Origin: Megalopta genalis
Taxonomy: Eukaryota; Arthropoda; Insecta; Hymenoptera; Halictidae
Direction of reading: 5' to 3'
Assembly (NCBI RefSeq): GCF_051020955.1
Contig: NW_027476259.1
Span: 248,001-312,000 of the forward strand
Length of the DNA stretch: 64,000 bases
Positions 25,110 to 38,770 of this stretch are shown here, in pieces. How positions within the stretch are numbered: the stretch's first letter is position 1; each line of letters begins with the position of its first letter. The notes beneath the pieces were generated by a model. It had not been told where the DNA came from, ran no database searches, and worked only from the letters and a program-made list of their open reading frames with translations. The position numbers and the translations under genes are program-made.

Positions 25110-26159
25110 GCGATGTAGAAAGCTTGGCTTCAAAACCATGGGAATCAAATGGTTTAGCTTCAAATACTTGTGATATGCATGATTTAGCTTCAACTACTAG
25201 CGAAAAAAACGAGTTAGCTTCAAATCCAAGCGAAACACATGATTTAGCTTCAAATCAATGCGAATTAGAAGGGTTATCTTCGAATCCATGCGAAACAAAT
25301 GATATAGCTTCAAATACTTGTGATATACATGATTTAACTTCAACAGCATCCGAAACAAACGAGTTAGATTCAAATCCATGCGAAACACATGATTTAGCTT
25401 CAAAACAATGCGAAGAAGTAGGCATATCTTCGAATCCATGCGTAACAAATGGATTAGCTTCTTATACTTGTGATATACATGATTTAGCTTCAACAGCATG
25501 CGAAATAAACGAGTTAGCTTCAAATCCATGCGAAACACATGATTTAGCTTCAAATCAATGCGAATTAGAAGGGTTACCTTGGAATCCATGCGAAACGTAT
25601 GATATAGCTTCAAATACTTGTGGTATACATGATTTAGCTTCAACAGCATGCGAAACAAACGAGTTAGCTTCAAATCCATGCGAAACACATGATTTAGCAT
25701 CAAATCAATGCGAAGTAGAAGGCTGATCTTCGAATCCATGCGAAGCGAATGGTTTAGCTTCAAATACTTGTGATATACATGATTTAGCTTCAACAGCATG
25801 CGAAACAAACGAGTTAGCTTCAAATCCATGCGAAACACATGATTTAGCTTCAAATCAATGCGAATTAGAAGGGTTATCTTGGAATCCATGCGAAACGTAT
25901 GATATAGCTTCAAATACTTGTGATATACATGATTTAGCTTCAACAGCATGCGAAACAAACGAGTTAGCTTCAAATCCATGCGAAACACATGATTTAGCAT
26001 CAAACCAATGCGAAGTAGGAGGCTGATCATCGAATCCATGCGAAGCAAGTGGTTTAGCTTCAAATACTTGTGATATACATGATTTAGCTTCAACAGCATG
26101 CGAAACAAATGAGTTATCTTCAAATCCAAGCGAAACACATGATTTATCTTCAAGTCAAT
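25110..26159. repeat. 1,050-bp marker module
   Basis: Seven pentamers start with the marker pair. The sequence parallels 8,520-9,569 closely, including the GGGTTACCTTGG variant of monomer E. Confidence 0.86.
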
Positions 26160-28109
26160 GCGATGTAGAAAGCTTGGCTTCAAAACCATGGGAATCAAAT
26201 GGTTTAGCTTCAAATACTTGTGATATGCATGATTTAGCTTCAACTACTAGCGAAAAAAACGAGTTAGCTTCAAATCAAAGCGAAACACATGATTTAGCTT
26301 CAAATCAATGCGAATTAGAAGGGTTATCTTCGAATCCATGCGAAACAAATGATATTGCTTCAAATACTTGTGATATACATGATTTAACTTCAACAGCATC
26401 CGAAACAAACGAGTTAGATTCAAATCCATGCGAAACACATGATTTAGCTTCAAAACAATGTGAAGAAGTAGGCATATCTTCGAATCCATGCGTAACAAAT
26501 GGATTAGCTTCTTATACTTGTGATATACATGATTTAGCTTCAACAGCATGCGAAATAAACGAGTTAGCTTCAAATCCATGCGAAACACATGAGTTAGGTT
26601 CAAATCAATGCGAATTAGAAGGGTTATCTTCGAATCCATGCGAAACAAATGATATAGCTTCAAATACTTGTGATATACATGATTTAACTTCAACAGCATC
26701 CGAAACAAACGAGTTAGATTCAAATCCATGCGAAACACAAGATTTAGCTTCAAATCAATGCGAAGAAGTAGGCATATCTTCGAATCCATGCAAAACAAAT
26801 GGATTAGCTTCTTATACTTGTGATATACATGATTTAGCTTCAACAGCATGCGAAATAAACGAGTTAGCTTCAAATCCATGCGAAACACATGATTTAGCTT
26901 CAAATCAATGCGAATTAGAAGGTTTATCTAGGAATCCATGCGAAACGTATGATATAGCTTCAAATACTTGTGGTATACATGATTTAGCTTCAACAGCATG
27001 CGAAACAAACGAGTTAGCTTCAAATCCATGCGAAACACATGATTTAGCATCAAATCAATGCGAAGTAGAAGGCTGATCTTCGAATCCATGCGAAGCAAAT
27101 GGTTTAGCTTCAAATACTTGTGATATACATGATTTAGCTTCAACAGCATGCGAAACAAATGAGTTATATTCAAATCCAAGCGAAACACATGATTTATCTT
27201 CAAATCTATGCGAATTAGAAGGGTTATCGTGGAATCCATGCGAAACGTATGATATAGCTTCAAATACTTGTGATATACATGATTTAGCTCCAACAGCATG
27301 CGAAACAGACGAGTTAGCTTCAAATCCATGCGAAACACATGATTTAGCATCAAATCAATGCGAAGTAGAAGGCTGATCTTCGAATCCATGCGAAGCAAAT
27401 GGTTTAGCTTCAAATACTTGTGATATACATGATTTAGCTTCAACTGCATGCGAAACAAACGAGTTAGCTTAAAATCCATGCGGAAGACATGATTTTGCAT
27501 CAAATCAATGCGAAGTGGAAGGCTTATCTTCGAATCCATGCGAAACGAATAGTTCAGCTTCAAATACTTGTGATATACATGATTTAACTTCAACAGCATC
27601 CGAAACAAACGAGTTAGATTCAAATCCATGCGAAACACATGATTTAGCATCAAATCAATGCGAAGTAGAAGGCTGATCTTCGAATCCATGCGAAGCGAAT
27701 GGTTTAGCTTCAAATACTTGTGATATACATGATTTAGCTTCAACAGCATGCGAAACAAACGAGTTAGCTTCAAATCCATGCGAAACACATGATTTAGCTT
27801 CAAATCAATGCGAATTAGAAGGGTTATCTTGGAATCCATGCGAAACGTATGATATAGCTTCAAATACTTGTGATATACATGATTTAGCTTCAACAGCATG
27901 CGAAACAAACGAGTTAGCTTCAAATCCATGCGAAACACATGATTTAGCATCAAACCAATGCGAAGTAGGAGGCTGATCATCGAATCCATGCGAAGCAAGT
28001 GGTTTAGCTTCAAATACTTGTGATATACATGATTTAGCTTCAACAGCATGCGAAACAAATGAGTTATCTTCAAATCCAAGCGAAACACATGATTTATCTT
28101 CAAGTCAAT
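26160..28109. repeat. 1,950-bp marker module
   Basis: It begins like the modules at 9,570 and 18,960 and has a single 300-bp double pentamer at 26,581-26,880. Private changes include CAAATCAAAGCG near 26,275 and TCTAGGAATCC near 26,930. Confidence 0.84.
26581..26880. repeat. 300-bp double pentamer, single copy
   Basis: It has the same three diagnostic variants as 9,991-10,290 and is followed by the ordinary GATTTAGC form of monomer D. One copy is present. Confidence 0.85.
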
Positions 28110-29159
28110 GCGATGTAGAAAGCTTGGCTTCAAAACCATGGGAATCAAATGGTTTAGCTTCAAATACTTGTGATATGCATGATTTAGCTTCAACTACTAG
28201 CGAAAAAAACGAGTTAGCTTCAAATCCAAGCGAAACACATGATTTAGCTTCAAATCAATGCGAATTAGAAGGGTTATCTTCGAATCCATGCGAAACAAAT
28301 GATATAGCTTCAAATACTTGTGATATACATGATTTAACTTCAACAGCATCCGAAACAAACGAGTTAGATTCAAATCCATGCGAAACACATGATTTAGCTT
28401 CAAAACAATGTGAAGAAGTAGGCATATCTTCGAATCCATGCGTAACAAATGGATTAGCTTCTTATACTTGTGATATACATGATTTAGCTTCAACAGCATG
28501 CGAAATAAACGAGTTAGCTTCAAATCCATGCGAAACACATGATTTAGCTTCAAATCAATGCGAATTAGAAGGGTTATCTTGGAATCCATGCGAAACGTAT
28601 GATATAGCTTCAAATACTTGTGGTATACATGATCTAGCTTCAACAGCATGCGAAACAAACGAGTTAGCTTCAAATCCATGCGAAACACATGATTTAGCAT
28701 CAAATCAATGCGAAGTAGAAGGCTGATCTTCGAATCCATGCGAAGCGAATGGTTTAGCTTCAAATACTTGTGATATACATGATTTAGCTTCAACAGCATG
28801 CGAAACAAACGAGTTAGCTTCAAATCCATGCGAAACACATGATTTAGCTTCAAATCAATGCGAATTAGAAGGGTTATCTTGGAATCCATGCGAAACGTAT
28901 GATATAGCTTCAAATACTTGTGATATACATGATTTAGCTTCAACAGCATGCGAAACAAACGAGTTAGCTTCAAATCCATGCGAAACACATGATTTAGCAT
29001 CAAACCAATGCGAAGTAGGAGGCTGATCATCGAATCCATGCGAAGCAAGTGGTTTAGCTTCAAATACTTGTGATATACATGATTTAGCTTCAACAGCATG
29101 CGAAACAAATGAGTTATCTCCAAATCCAAGCGAAACACATGATTTATCTTCAAGTCAAT
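28110..29159. repeat. 1,050-bp marker module
   Basis: Seven pentamers start with the marker pair. Its right part is included in the left edge of the 2.7-kb duplication. Confidence 0.86.
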
Positions 29160-30208
29160 GCGATGTAGAAAGCTTGGCTTCAAAACCATGGGAATCAAAT
29201 GGTTTAGCTTCAAATACTTGTGATATGCATGATTTAGCTTCAACTACTAGCGAAAAAACGAGTTAGCTTCAAATCCAAGCGAAACACATGATTTAGCTTC
29301 AAATCAATGCGAATTAGAAGGGTTATCTTCGAATCCATGCGAAACAAATGATATAGCTTCAAATAGTTGTGATATACATGATTTAACTTCAACAGCATCC
29401 GAAACAAACGAGTTAGATTCAAATCCATGCGAAACACATGATTTAGCTTCAAAACAATGCGAAGAAGTAGGCATATCTTCGAATCCATGCGTAACAAATG
29501 GATTAGCTTCTTATACTTGTGATATACATGATTTAGCTTCAACAGCATGCGAAATAAACGGGTTAGCTTCAAATCCATGCGAAACACATGATTTAGCTTC
29601 AAATCAATGCGAATTAGAAGGGTTATCTTGGAATCCATGCGAAACGTATGATATAGCTTCAAATACTTGTGGTATACATGATCTAGCTTCAACAGCATGC
29701 GAAACAAACGAGTTAGCTTCAAATCCATGCGAAACACATGATTTAGCATCAAATCAATGCGAAGTAGAAGGCTGATCTTCGAATCCATGCGAAGCGAATG
29801 GTTTAGCTTCAAATACTTGTGATATACATGATTTAGCTTCAACAGCATGCGAAACAAACGAGTTAGCTTTAAATCCATGCGAAACACATGATTTAACTTC
29901 AAATCAATGCGAATTAGAAGGGTTATCTTGGAATCCATGCGAAACGTGTGATATAGCTTCAAATACTTGTGATATACATGATTTAGCTTCAACAGCATGC
30001 GAAACAAACGAGTTAGCTTCAAATCCATGCGAAACACATGATTTAGCATCAAACCAATGCGAAGTAGGAGGCTGATCATCGAATCCATGCGAAGCAAGTG
30101 GTTTAGCTTCAAATACTTGTGATATACATGATTTAGCTTCAACAGCATGCGAAACAAATGAGTTATCTTCAAATCCAAGCGAAACACATGAGTTATCTTC
30201 AAGTCAAT
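29160..30208. repeat. 1,049-bp marker module (1-base deletion)
   Basis: It is a standard seven-pentamer module except for one missing A in the run after ACTACTAGCG near 29,256. That deletion also shifts the + frame, so the stop-free marker stretch seen in the other copies is broken here. Confidence 0.86.
29251..29257. other. Private single-base deletion in an A run
   Basis: CGAAAAAACG is found where sister copies have CGAAAAAAACG. The partner copy 2.7 kb downstream is intact, so the loss followed the duplication or is a homopolymer error in the assembly. Confidence 0.8.
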
Positions 30209-31858
30209 GCGATGTAGAAAGCTTGGCTTCAAAACCATGGGAATCAAATGGTTTAGCTTCAAATACTTGTGATATGCATGATTTAGCTTCAACTACTAGC
30301 GAAAAAAACGAGTTAGCTTCAAATCCAAGCGAAACACATGATTTAGCTTCAAATCAATGCGAATTAGAAGGGTTATCTTCGAATCCATGCGAAACAAATG
30401 ATATAGCTTCAAATACTTGTGATATACATGATTTAACTTCAACAGCATCCGAAACAAACGAGTTAGATTCAAATCCATGCGAAACACATGATTTAGCTTC
30501 AAAACAATGCGAAGAAGTAAGCATATCTTCGAATCCATGCGTAACAAATGGATTAGCTTCTTATACTTGTGATATACATGATTTAGCTTCAACAGCATGC
30601 GAAATAAACGAGTTAGCTTCAAATCCATGCGAAACACATGATTTAGCTTCAAATCAATGCGAATTAGAAGGGTTATCTTGGAATCCATGCGAAACGTATG
30701 ATATAGCTTCAAATACTTGTGGTATACATGATCTAGCTTCAACAGCATGCGAAACAAACGAGTTAGCTTCAAATCCATGCGAAACACATGATTTAGCATC
30801 AAATCAATGCGAAGTAGAAGGCTGATCTTCGAATCCATGCGAAGCGAATGGTTTAGCTTCAAATACTTGTGATATACATGATTTAGCTTCAACAGCATGC
30901 GAAACAAACGAGTTAGCTTCAAATCCATGCGAAACACATGATTTAACTTCAAATCAATGCGAATTAGAAGGGTTATCTTGGAATCCATGCGAAACGTATG
31001 ATATAGCTTCAAATACTTGTGATATACATGATTTAGCTTCAACAGCATGCGAAACAAACGAGTTAGCTTCAAAACCGAGCGAAACACATGATTTAGCCTC
31101 AAATCAATGCGAAGTAGAAGGCTTAGCATCGAATAAATGCGAAACAAATGGTTTAGCTTCAAATACTTGTGATATATATGATTTAGCTTCAACAGCATGC
31201 GAAACAAACGAGTTATCTTCAAATCCATGCGAAACACATGATTTAGCTTCAAATCAATGCGAAGTAGGAGGCTTATCTTCGATCCCATGCGATACAAATG
31301 GTTTAGCTTCAAATACTTGTGATATACATGATTTAGCTTCAACAGCATGCGAAACAAACGAGTTAGCTTCAAATCCATGCGAAACACATGATTTAGCATT
31401 AAATCAATGCGAAGTAGAAGGCTGATCTTCGAATCCATGCGTAACAAATGGATTAGCTTCAAATACTTGTGATATACATGATTTAGCTTCAACAGCATGC
31501 GAAACAAACGAGTTAGCTTCAAATCCAAGCGAAACACATGATTTATCTTCAAATCTATGCGAATTAGAAGGGTTATCTTGGAATCCATGCGAAACGTATG
31601 ATATAGCTTCAAATACTTGTGATATACATGATTTAGCTTCAACAGCATGCGAAACAAACGAGTTAGCTTCAAATCCATGCGAAACACATGATTTAGCATC
31701 AAACCAATGCGAAGTAGGAGGCTGATCATCGAATCCATGCGAAGCAAGTGGTTTAGCTTCAAATACTTGTGATATACATGATTTAGCTTCAACAGCATGC
31801 GAAACAAATGAGTTATCTCCAAATCCAAGCGAAACACATGATTTATCTTCAAGTCAAT
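30209..31858. repeat. 1,650-bp marker module
   Basis: Eleven pentamers start with the marker pair. It carries a private GAAGTAAGCATATC near 30,517 where the equivalent copy at 33,217 has GAAGTAGGCATATC. Confidence 0.85.
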
Positions 31859-32908
31859 GCGATGTAGAAAGCTTGGCTTCAAAACCATGGGAATCAAATG
31901 GTTTAGCTTCAAATACTTGTGATATGCATGATTTAGCTTCAACTACTAGCGAAAAAAACGAGTTAGCTTCAAATCCAAGCGAAACACATGATTTAGCTTC
32001 AAATCAATGCGAATTAGAAGGGTTATCTTCGAATCCATGCGAAACAAATGATATAGCTTCAAATAGTTGTGATATACATGATTTAACTTCAACAGCATCC
32101 GAAACAAACGAGTTAGATTCAAATCCATGCGAAACACATGATTTAGCTTCAAAACAATGCGAAGAAGTAGGCATATCTTCGAATCCATGCGTAACAAATG
32201 GATTAGCTTCTTATACTTGTGATATACATGATTTAGCTTCAACAGCATGCGAAATAAACGGGTTAGCTTCAAATCCATGCGAAACACATGATTTAGCTTC
32301 AAATCAATGCGAATTAGAAGGGTTATCTTGGAATCCATGCGAAACGTATGATATAGCTTCAAATACTTGTGGTATACATGATCTAGCTTCAACAGCATGC
32401 GAAACAAACGAGTTAGCTTCAAATCCATGCGAAACACATGATTTAGCATCAAATCAATGCGAAGTAGAAGGCTGATCTTCGAATCCATGCGAAGCGAATG
32501 GTTTAGCTTCAAATACTTGTGATATACATGATTTAGCTTCAACAGCATGCGAAACAAACGAGTTAGCTTCAAATCCATGCGAAACACATGATTTAACTTC
32601 AAATCAATGCGAATTAGAAGGGTTATCTTGGAATCCATGCGAAACGTGTGATATAGCTTCAAATACTTGTGATATACATGATTTAGCTTCAACAGCATGC
32701 GAAACAAACGAGTTAGCTTCAAATCCATGCGAAACACATGATTTAGCATCAAACCAATGCGAAGTAGGAGGCTGATCATCGAATCCATGCGAAGCAAGTG
32801 GTTTAGCTTCAAATACTTGTGATATACATGATTTAGCTTCAACAGCATGCGAAACAAATGAGTTATCTTCAAATCCAAGCGAAACACATGAGTTATCTTC
32901 AAGTCAAT
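31859..32908. repeat. 1,050-bp marker module
   Basis: Seven pentamers start with the marker pair. It is the equivalent of the 1,049-bp module at 29,160 without the deletion. Confidence 0.86.
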
Positions 32909-33528
32909 GCGATGTAGAAAGCTTGGCTTCAAAACCATGGGAATCAAATGGTTTAGCTTCAAATACTTGTGATATGCATGATTTAGCTTCAACTACTAGC
33001 GAAAAAAACGAGTTAGCTTCAAATCCAAGCGAAACACATGATTTAGCTTCAAATCAATGCGAATTAGAAGGGTTATCTTCGAATCCATGCGAAACAAATG
33101 ATATAGCTTCAAATACTTGTGATATACATGATTTAACTTCAACAGCATCCGAAACAAACGAGTTAGATTCAAATCCATGCGAAACACATGATTTAGCTTC
33201 AAAACAATGCGAAGAAGTAGGCATATCTTCGAATCCATGCGTAACAAATGGATTAGCTTCTTATACTTGTGATATACATGATTTAGCTTCAACAGCATGC
33301 GAAATAAACGAGTTAGCTTCAAATCCATGCGAAACACATGATTTAGCTTCAAATCAATGCGAATTAGAAGGGTTATCTTGGAATCCATGCGAAACGTATG
33401 ATATAGCTTCAAATACTTGTGGTATACATGATCTAGCTTCAACAGCATGCGAAACAAACGAGTTAGCTTCAAATCCATGCGAAACACATGATTTAGCATC
33501 AAATCAATGCGAAGTAGAAGGCTGATCT
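32909..33528. repeat. Last marker module start
   Basis: This is the last place in the window with AAGCTTGG, CCATGG and ATGCAT together. Downstream CCATGG monomers near 38.43 and 39.03 kb are followed by the ordinary GATATACATG. The marker family therefore ends here. Confidence 0.82.
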
Positions 33529-34303
33529 TCGAATCCATGCGAAGCGAATGGTTTAGCTTCAAATACTTGTGATATACATGATTTAGCTTCAACAGCATGC
33601 GAAACAAACGAGTTAGCTTCAAATCCATGCGAAACACATGATTTAACTTCAAATCAATGCGAATTAGAAGGGTTATCTTGGAATCCATGCGAAACGTATG
33701 ATATAGCTTCAAATACTTGTGATATACATGATTTAGCTTCAACAGCATGCGAAACAAACGAGTTAGCTTCAAAACCGAGCGAAACACATGATTTAGCCTC
33801 AAATCAATGCGAAGTAGAAGGCTTAGCATCGAATAAATGCGAAACAAATGGTTTAGCTTCAAATACTTGTGATATATATGATTTAGCTTCAACAGCATGC
33901 GAAACAAACGAGTTAGCTTCAAATCCATGCGAAACACATGATTTAGCTTCAAATCAATGCGAAGTAGGAGGCTTATCTTCGATCCCATGCGATACAAATG
34001 GTTTAGCTTCAAATACTTGTGATATACATGATTTAGCTTCAACAGCATGCGAAACAAACGAGTTAGCTTCAAATCCATGCGAAACACATGATTTAGCATT
34101 AAATCAATGCGAAGTAGAAGGCTGATCTTCGAATCCATGCGTAACAAATGGTTTAGCTTCAAATACTTGTGATATACATGATTTAGCTTCAACAGCATGC
34201 GAAACAAACGAGTTAGCTTCAAATCCAAGCGAAACACATGATTTATCTTCAAATCTATGCGAATTAGAAGGGTTATCTTGGAATCCATGCGAAACGTATG
34301 ATA

Positions 34304-35203
34304 TAGCTTCAAATACTTGTGATATACATGATTTAGCTTCAACAGCATGCGAAACAAATGAGTTATATTCAAATCCAAGCGAAACACATGATTTATCTTC
34401 AAATCTATGCGAATTAGAAGGGTTATCTTCGAATCCATGCGAAACGTATGATATAGCTTCAAATACTTGTGATATACATGATTTAGCTTCAACAGCATGC
34501 GAAACAAACGAGTTAGCTTCAAAACCAAGCGAAACACATGATTTAGCCTCAAATCAATGCGAAGTAGAAGGCTTAGCTTCGAATAAATGCGAAACAAATG
34601 GTTTAGCTTCAAATACTTGTGATATATATGATTTAGCTTCAACAGCATGCGAAACAAACGAGTTAGCTTCAAATCCACGCGAAACACATGATTTAGATTC
34701 AAATCAATGCGAAGTAGTAGGCTTATCTTCGATCCCATGCGATACAAATGGTTTAGCTTCAAATACTTGTGATATACATGATTTAGCTTCAACAGCATGC
34801 GAAACAAACGAGTTAGCTTCAAATCCATGCGACACACATGATTTAGCATCAAATCAATGCGAAGTAGAAGGCTGATCTTCGAATCCATGCGTAACAAATG
34901 GTTTAGCTTCAAATACTTGTGATATACATGATTTAGCTTCAACAGCATGCGAAACAAACGAGTTAGCTTCAAATCCATGCGAAACACATGATTTAGCTTC
35001 AAATTAATGCGAATTAGAAGGGTTATCTTGGAATCCATGCGAAACGTATGATATAGCTTCAAATACTTGTGATATACATGATTTAGCTTCAACAGCATGC
35101 GAAACAAACGAGTTAGCTTCAAAACCGAGCGAAACACATGATTTAGCCTCAAATCAATGCGAAGTAGAAGGCTTAGCTTCGAATAAATGCGAAACAAATG
35201 GTT
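34304..35203. repeat. 900-bp tandem repeat, copy 1
   Basis: Six pentamers match 35,204-36,103 base for base apart from a handful of changes. Shared rare variants are CCACGCGAAAC, GATTTAGATTC with GTAGTAGG, CGACACACATG and GATCCCATGC. Private differences include CAAATTAATGC here. Confidence 0.87.
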
Positions 35204-36103
35204 TAGCTTCAAATACTTGTGATATACATGATTTAGCTTCAACAGCATGCGAAACAAATGAGTTATATTCAAATCCAAGCGAAACACATGATTTATCTTC
35301 AAATCTATGCGAATTAGAAGGGTTATCTTCGAATCCATGCGAATCGTATGATATAGCTTCAAATACTTGTGATATACATGATTTAGCTTCAACAGCATGC
35401 GAAACAAACGAGTTAGCTTCAAAACCGAGCGAAACACATGATTTAGCCTCAAATCAATGCGAAGTAGAAGGCTTAGCTTCGAATAAATGCGAAACAAATG
35501 GTTTAGCTTCAAATACTTGTGATATATATGATTTAGCTTCAACAGCATGCGAAACAAACGAGTTAGCTTCAAATCCACGCGAAACACATGATTTAGATTC
35601 AAATCAATGCGAAGTAGTAGGCTTATCTTCGATCCCATGCGATACAAATGGTTTAGCTTCAAATACTTGTGATATACATGATTTAGCTTCAACAGCATGC
35701 GAAACAAACGAGTTAGCTTCAAATCCATGCGACACACATGATTTAGCATCAAATCAATGCGAAGTAGAAGGCTGATCTTCGAATCCATGCGTAACAAATG
35801 GTTTAGCTTCAAATACTTGTGATATACATGATTTAGCTTCAACAGCATGCGAAACAAACGAGTTAGCTTCAAATCCATGCGAAACACATGATTTAGCTTC
35901 AAATCAATGCGAATTAGAAGGGTTATCTTGGAATCCAAGCGAAACGTATGATATAGCTTCAAATACTTGTGATATACATGATTTAGCTTCAACAGCATGC
36001 GAAACAAACGAGTTAGCTTCAAAACCGAGCGAAACACATGATTTAGCCTCAAATCAATGCGAAGTAGAAGGCTTAGCTTCGAATAAATGCGAAACAAATG
36101 GTT
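35204..36103. repeat. 900-bp tandem repeat, copy 2
   Basis: The adjacent copy of 34,304-35,203 matches until about 36,128. Private changes include GAATCGTATG near 35,341 and CCAAGCGAAACGTATG near 35,937. Confidence 0.87.
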
Positions 36104-38400
36104 TAGCTTCAAATACTTGTGATATATATGATTTAGCTTCAACAGCATGCGAAACGAACGAGTTAGGTTCATATCCATGCGAAACACATGATTTAGCTTC
36201 AAATCAATGCGAAGTAGGAGGCTTATCTTCGATCCCATGCGATACAAATGGTTTAGCTTCAAATACTTGTGATATACATGATTTAGCTTCAACAGCATGC
36301 GAAACAAATGAGTTATATTCAAATCCAAGCGAAACACATGATTTATCTTCAAATCTATGCGAATTAGAAGGGTTATCTTGGAATCCATGCGAAACGTATG
36401 ATATAGCTTCAAATACTTGTGATATACATGATTTAGCTTCAACAGCATGCGAAACAAACGAGTTAGCTTCAAAACCGAGCGAAACACATGATTTAGCCTC
36501 AAATCAATGCGAAGTAGAAGGCTTAGCTTCGAATAAATGCGAAACAAATGGTTTAGCTTCAAATACTTGTGATATATATGATTTAGCTTCAACAGCATGC
36601 GAAACAAACGAGTTAGCTTCAAATCCATGCGAAACACATGATTTAGCTTCAAATCAATGCGAAATAGAAGGCCGATCTTCGAATCCATGCGTAACAAATG
36701 GTTTAGCTGCAAATACTTGTGATATACATGATTTAGCTTCAACTGCATGCGAAACAAACGAGTTAGCTTCAAATCCATGCGAAACACATGATTTAGATTA
36801 AAAACAATGCGAAGCAGAAGGCTTATCTTCGAATCCATGCGAAACAAATGGTTTAGCTTCAAATACTTGTGATATACATGATTTAGCTTCAACTGCATGC
36901 GATACAAACGAGTTAGCTTAAAATCCATGCGGAACACATGATTTAGCTTCAAATCATTGCGAAGTAGAAGGCTGATCTTCGAATCCATGCGAAGCAAATG
37001 GTTTAGCTTCAAATACTTTTGATACACTCGATTTAGCTTCAACAGCATGCGAAACAAACGAGTTAGCTTCAAATCCAAGCGAAACACATGATTTATCTTC
37101 AAATCAATGCGAATTAGAAGGGTTATCTTGGAATGCATGCGAAACGTATGATATAGCTTCAAATACTTGTGATATATATGATTTAGCTTCAACAGCATGC
37201 GAAACAGACGAGTTAGCTTCAAATCCATGCGAAACACATGATTTAGCATCAAATCAATGCGAAGTAGAAGGCTGATCTTCGAATCTATGCGAAGCAAATG
37301 GTTTAGCTTCAAATACTTGTGATATACATGATTTAGCTTCAACTGCATGCGAAACAAACGAGTTAGCTTAAAATCCATGCGGAACACATGATTTAGCATC
37401 AAATCAATGCGAAGTGGAAGGCTTATCTTCGAATCCATGCGAAACGAATAGTTCAGCTTCAAATACTTGTGATATACATGATTCAGCTTCAACTGCATGC
37501 GAAACAAACGAGTTAGCTTTAAATCCATGCGAAAGACATGATTTAGATTAAAATCAATGCGAAGTAGAAGGCTTATCTTCGAATCCATGCGAAGCAAATG
37601 GTTTAGCTTCAAATACTTTTGATACACTTGAGTTAGCTTCAACATCATGCGAAACAAACGAGTTAGCTTCTAATCCTTGCGAAACACATGATTTAGCATC
37701 AAATCAATGCGAAGTGGAAGACTTATCTTCGAATCCATGCGAAACAAACGAGTTAGCTTCAAATCCATGCGAAACACATGATTTAGATTCAAATCAATGC
37801 GAAGTTGGAGGCTTATCTTCGATCCCATGCGATACAAATGGTTTAGCTTCAAATACTTGTGATATACATGATTTAGCTTCAACAGCATGCGAAACAAACG
37901 AGTTAGCTTCAAATCCATGCGAAACACATGATTTAGCATCAAATCAATGCGAAGTAGAAGGCTGATCTTCGAATCCATGCGTAACAAATGGTTTAGCTTC
38001 AAATACTTGTGATATACATGATTTAGCTTCAACAGCATGCGAAACAAACGAGTTAGCTTCAAATCCATGCGAAACACATGATTTAGCATGAAATCAATGC
38101 GAAGTAGAAGGCAGATCTTCGAATCCATGCGTAACAAATGGTTTAGCTTGAAATACTTGTGATATACATGATTTAGCTTCAACAGCATGCGAAACAAACG
38201 AGTTAGCTTCAAATCCATGCGAAACACATGATTTAGCTTCAAATCAATGCGAATTAGAAGGGTTATCTTGGAATCCATGCGAAACATATGATATAGCTTC
38301 AAATACTTGTGATATAAATGATTTAGCTTCAACAGCATGCGAAACAAACGAGTTAGCTTCAAAACCGAGCGAAACACATGATTTAGCCTCAAATCAATGC

Positions 38401-38770
38401 GAAGTAGAAAGCTTAGCTTCAAAACCATGGGAATCAAATGGTTTAGCTTCAAATACTTGTGATATACATGATTTAGCTTCAACAGCATGCGAAACAAACG
38501 AGTTAGCTTAAAATCCATGCGGAACACATGATTTAGCTTCAAATCAATGCGAAGTAGAAGGCTGATATTCGAATCCATGCGATGCAAATGGTTTAGCTTC
38601 CAAATACTTTTGATACACTTGAGTTAGCTTCAACAGCATGCGAAACAAACGAGTTAGCTTCAAATCCTTGCGAAACACATGATTTAGCATCAAATCAATG
38701 CGAAGTGGAAGGCTTATCTTCGAATCCATGCGAAACGAATAGTTTAGTTTCAAATACTTGTGATATACAT
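38401..38770. repeat. 600-bp-spaced duplicate, copy 1
   Basis: It matches 39,002-39,370, including the rare AGTTTAGTTTC. The offset changes from 601 to 600 because of an extra C near 38,600. Confidence 0.78.
38597..38603. other. Private single-base insertion
   Basis: GCTTCCAAATAC replaces the normal GCTTCAAATAC. It is the only instance I saw, and it restores the register lost by an earlier deletion. Confidence 0.8.

Larger units (their letters stand above)
28857..31555. repeat. 2.7-kb tandem duplication, copy 1 (2,699 bp)
   Basis: It shares rare variants with 31,556-34,255 at a fixed offset: TCTCCAAATCC, AATAGTTGTG, AAACGGGTTAGC, GTGTGATATAG, GAGTTATCTTCAAG and GCATCGAATAAATG. By eye I found about four substitutions plus one single-base deletion. 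It spans three marker positions (29,160; 30,209; the next copy begins before 31,859). Confidence 0.9.
31556..34255. repeat. 2.7-kb tandem duplication, copy 2 (2,700 bp)
   Basis: This is the partner of 28,857-31,555. A further partial repeat of the unit's start continues to about 34,349, where the sequence switches to a GAGTTATATTC variant. The few differences are mixed silent and replacing in the + frame, with no sign of coding constraint. Confidence 0.9.
32996..37657 (-). other. Open stretch of 1,553 codons, probably not a gene
   Basis: It has the same frame and composition as the 51,452-56,851 stretch. It ends at tandem TAG codons created by the marker variant ACTACTAGCG, as do most other long - strand stretches between 1 and 33 kb. 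Extent is therefore set by where that variant was amplified, not by gene structure. Confidence 0.12.
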
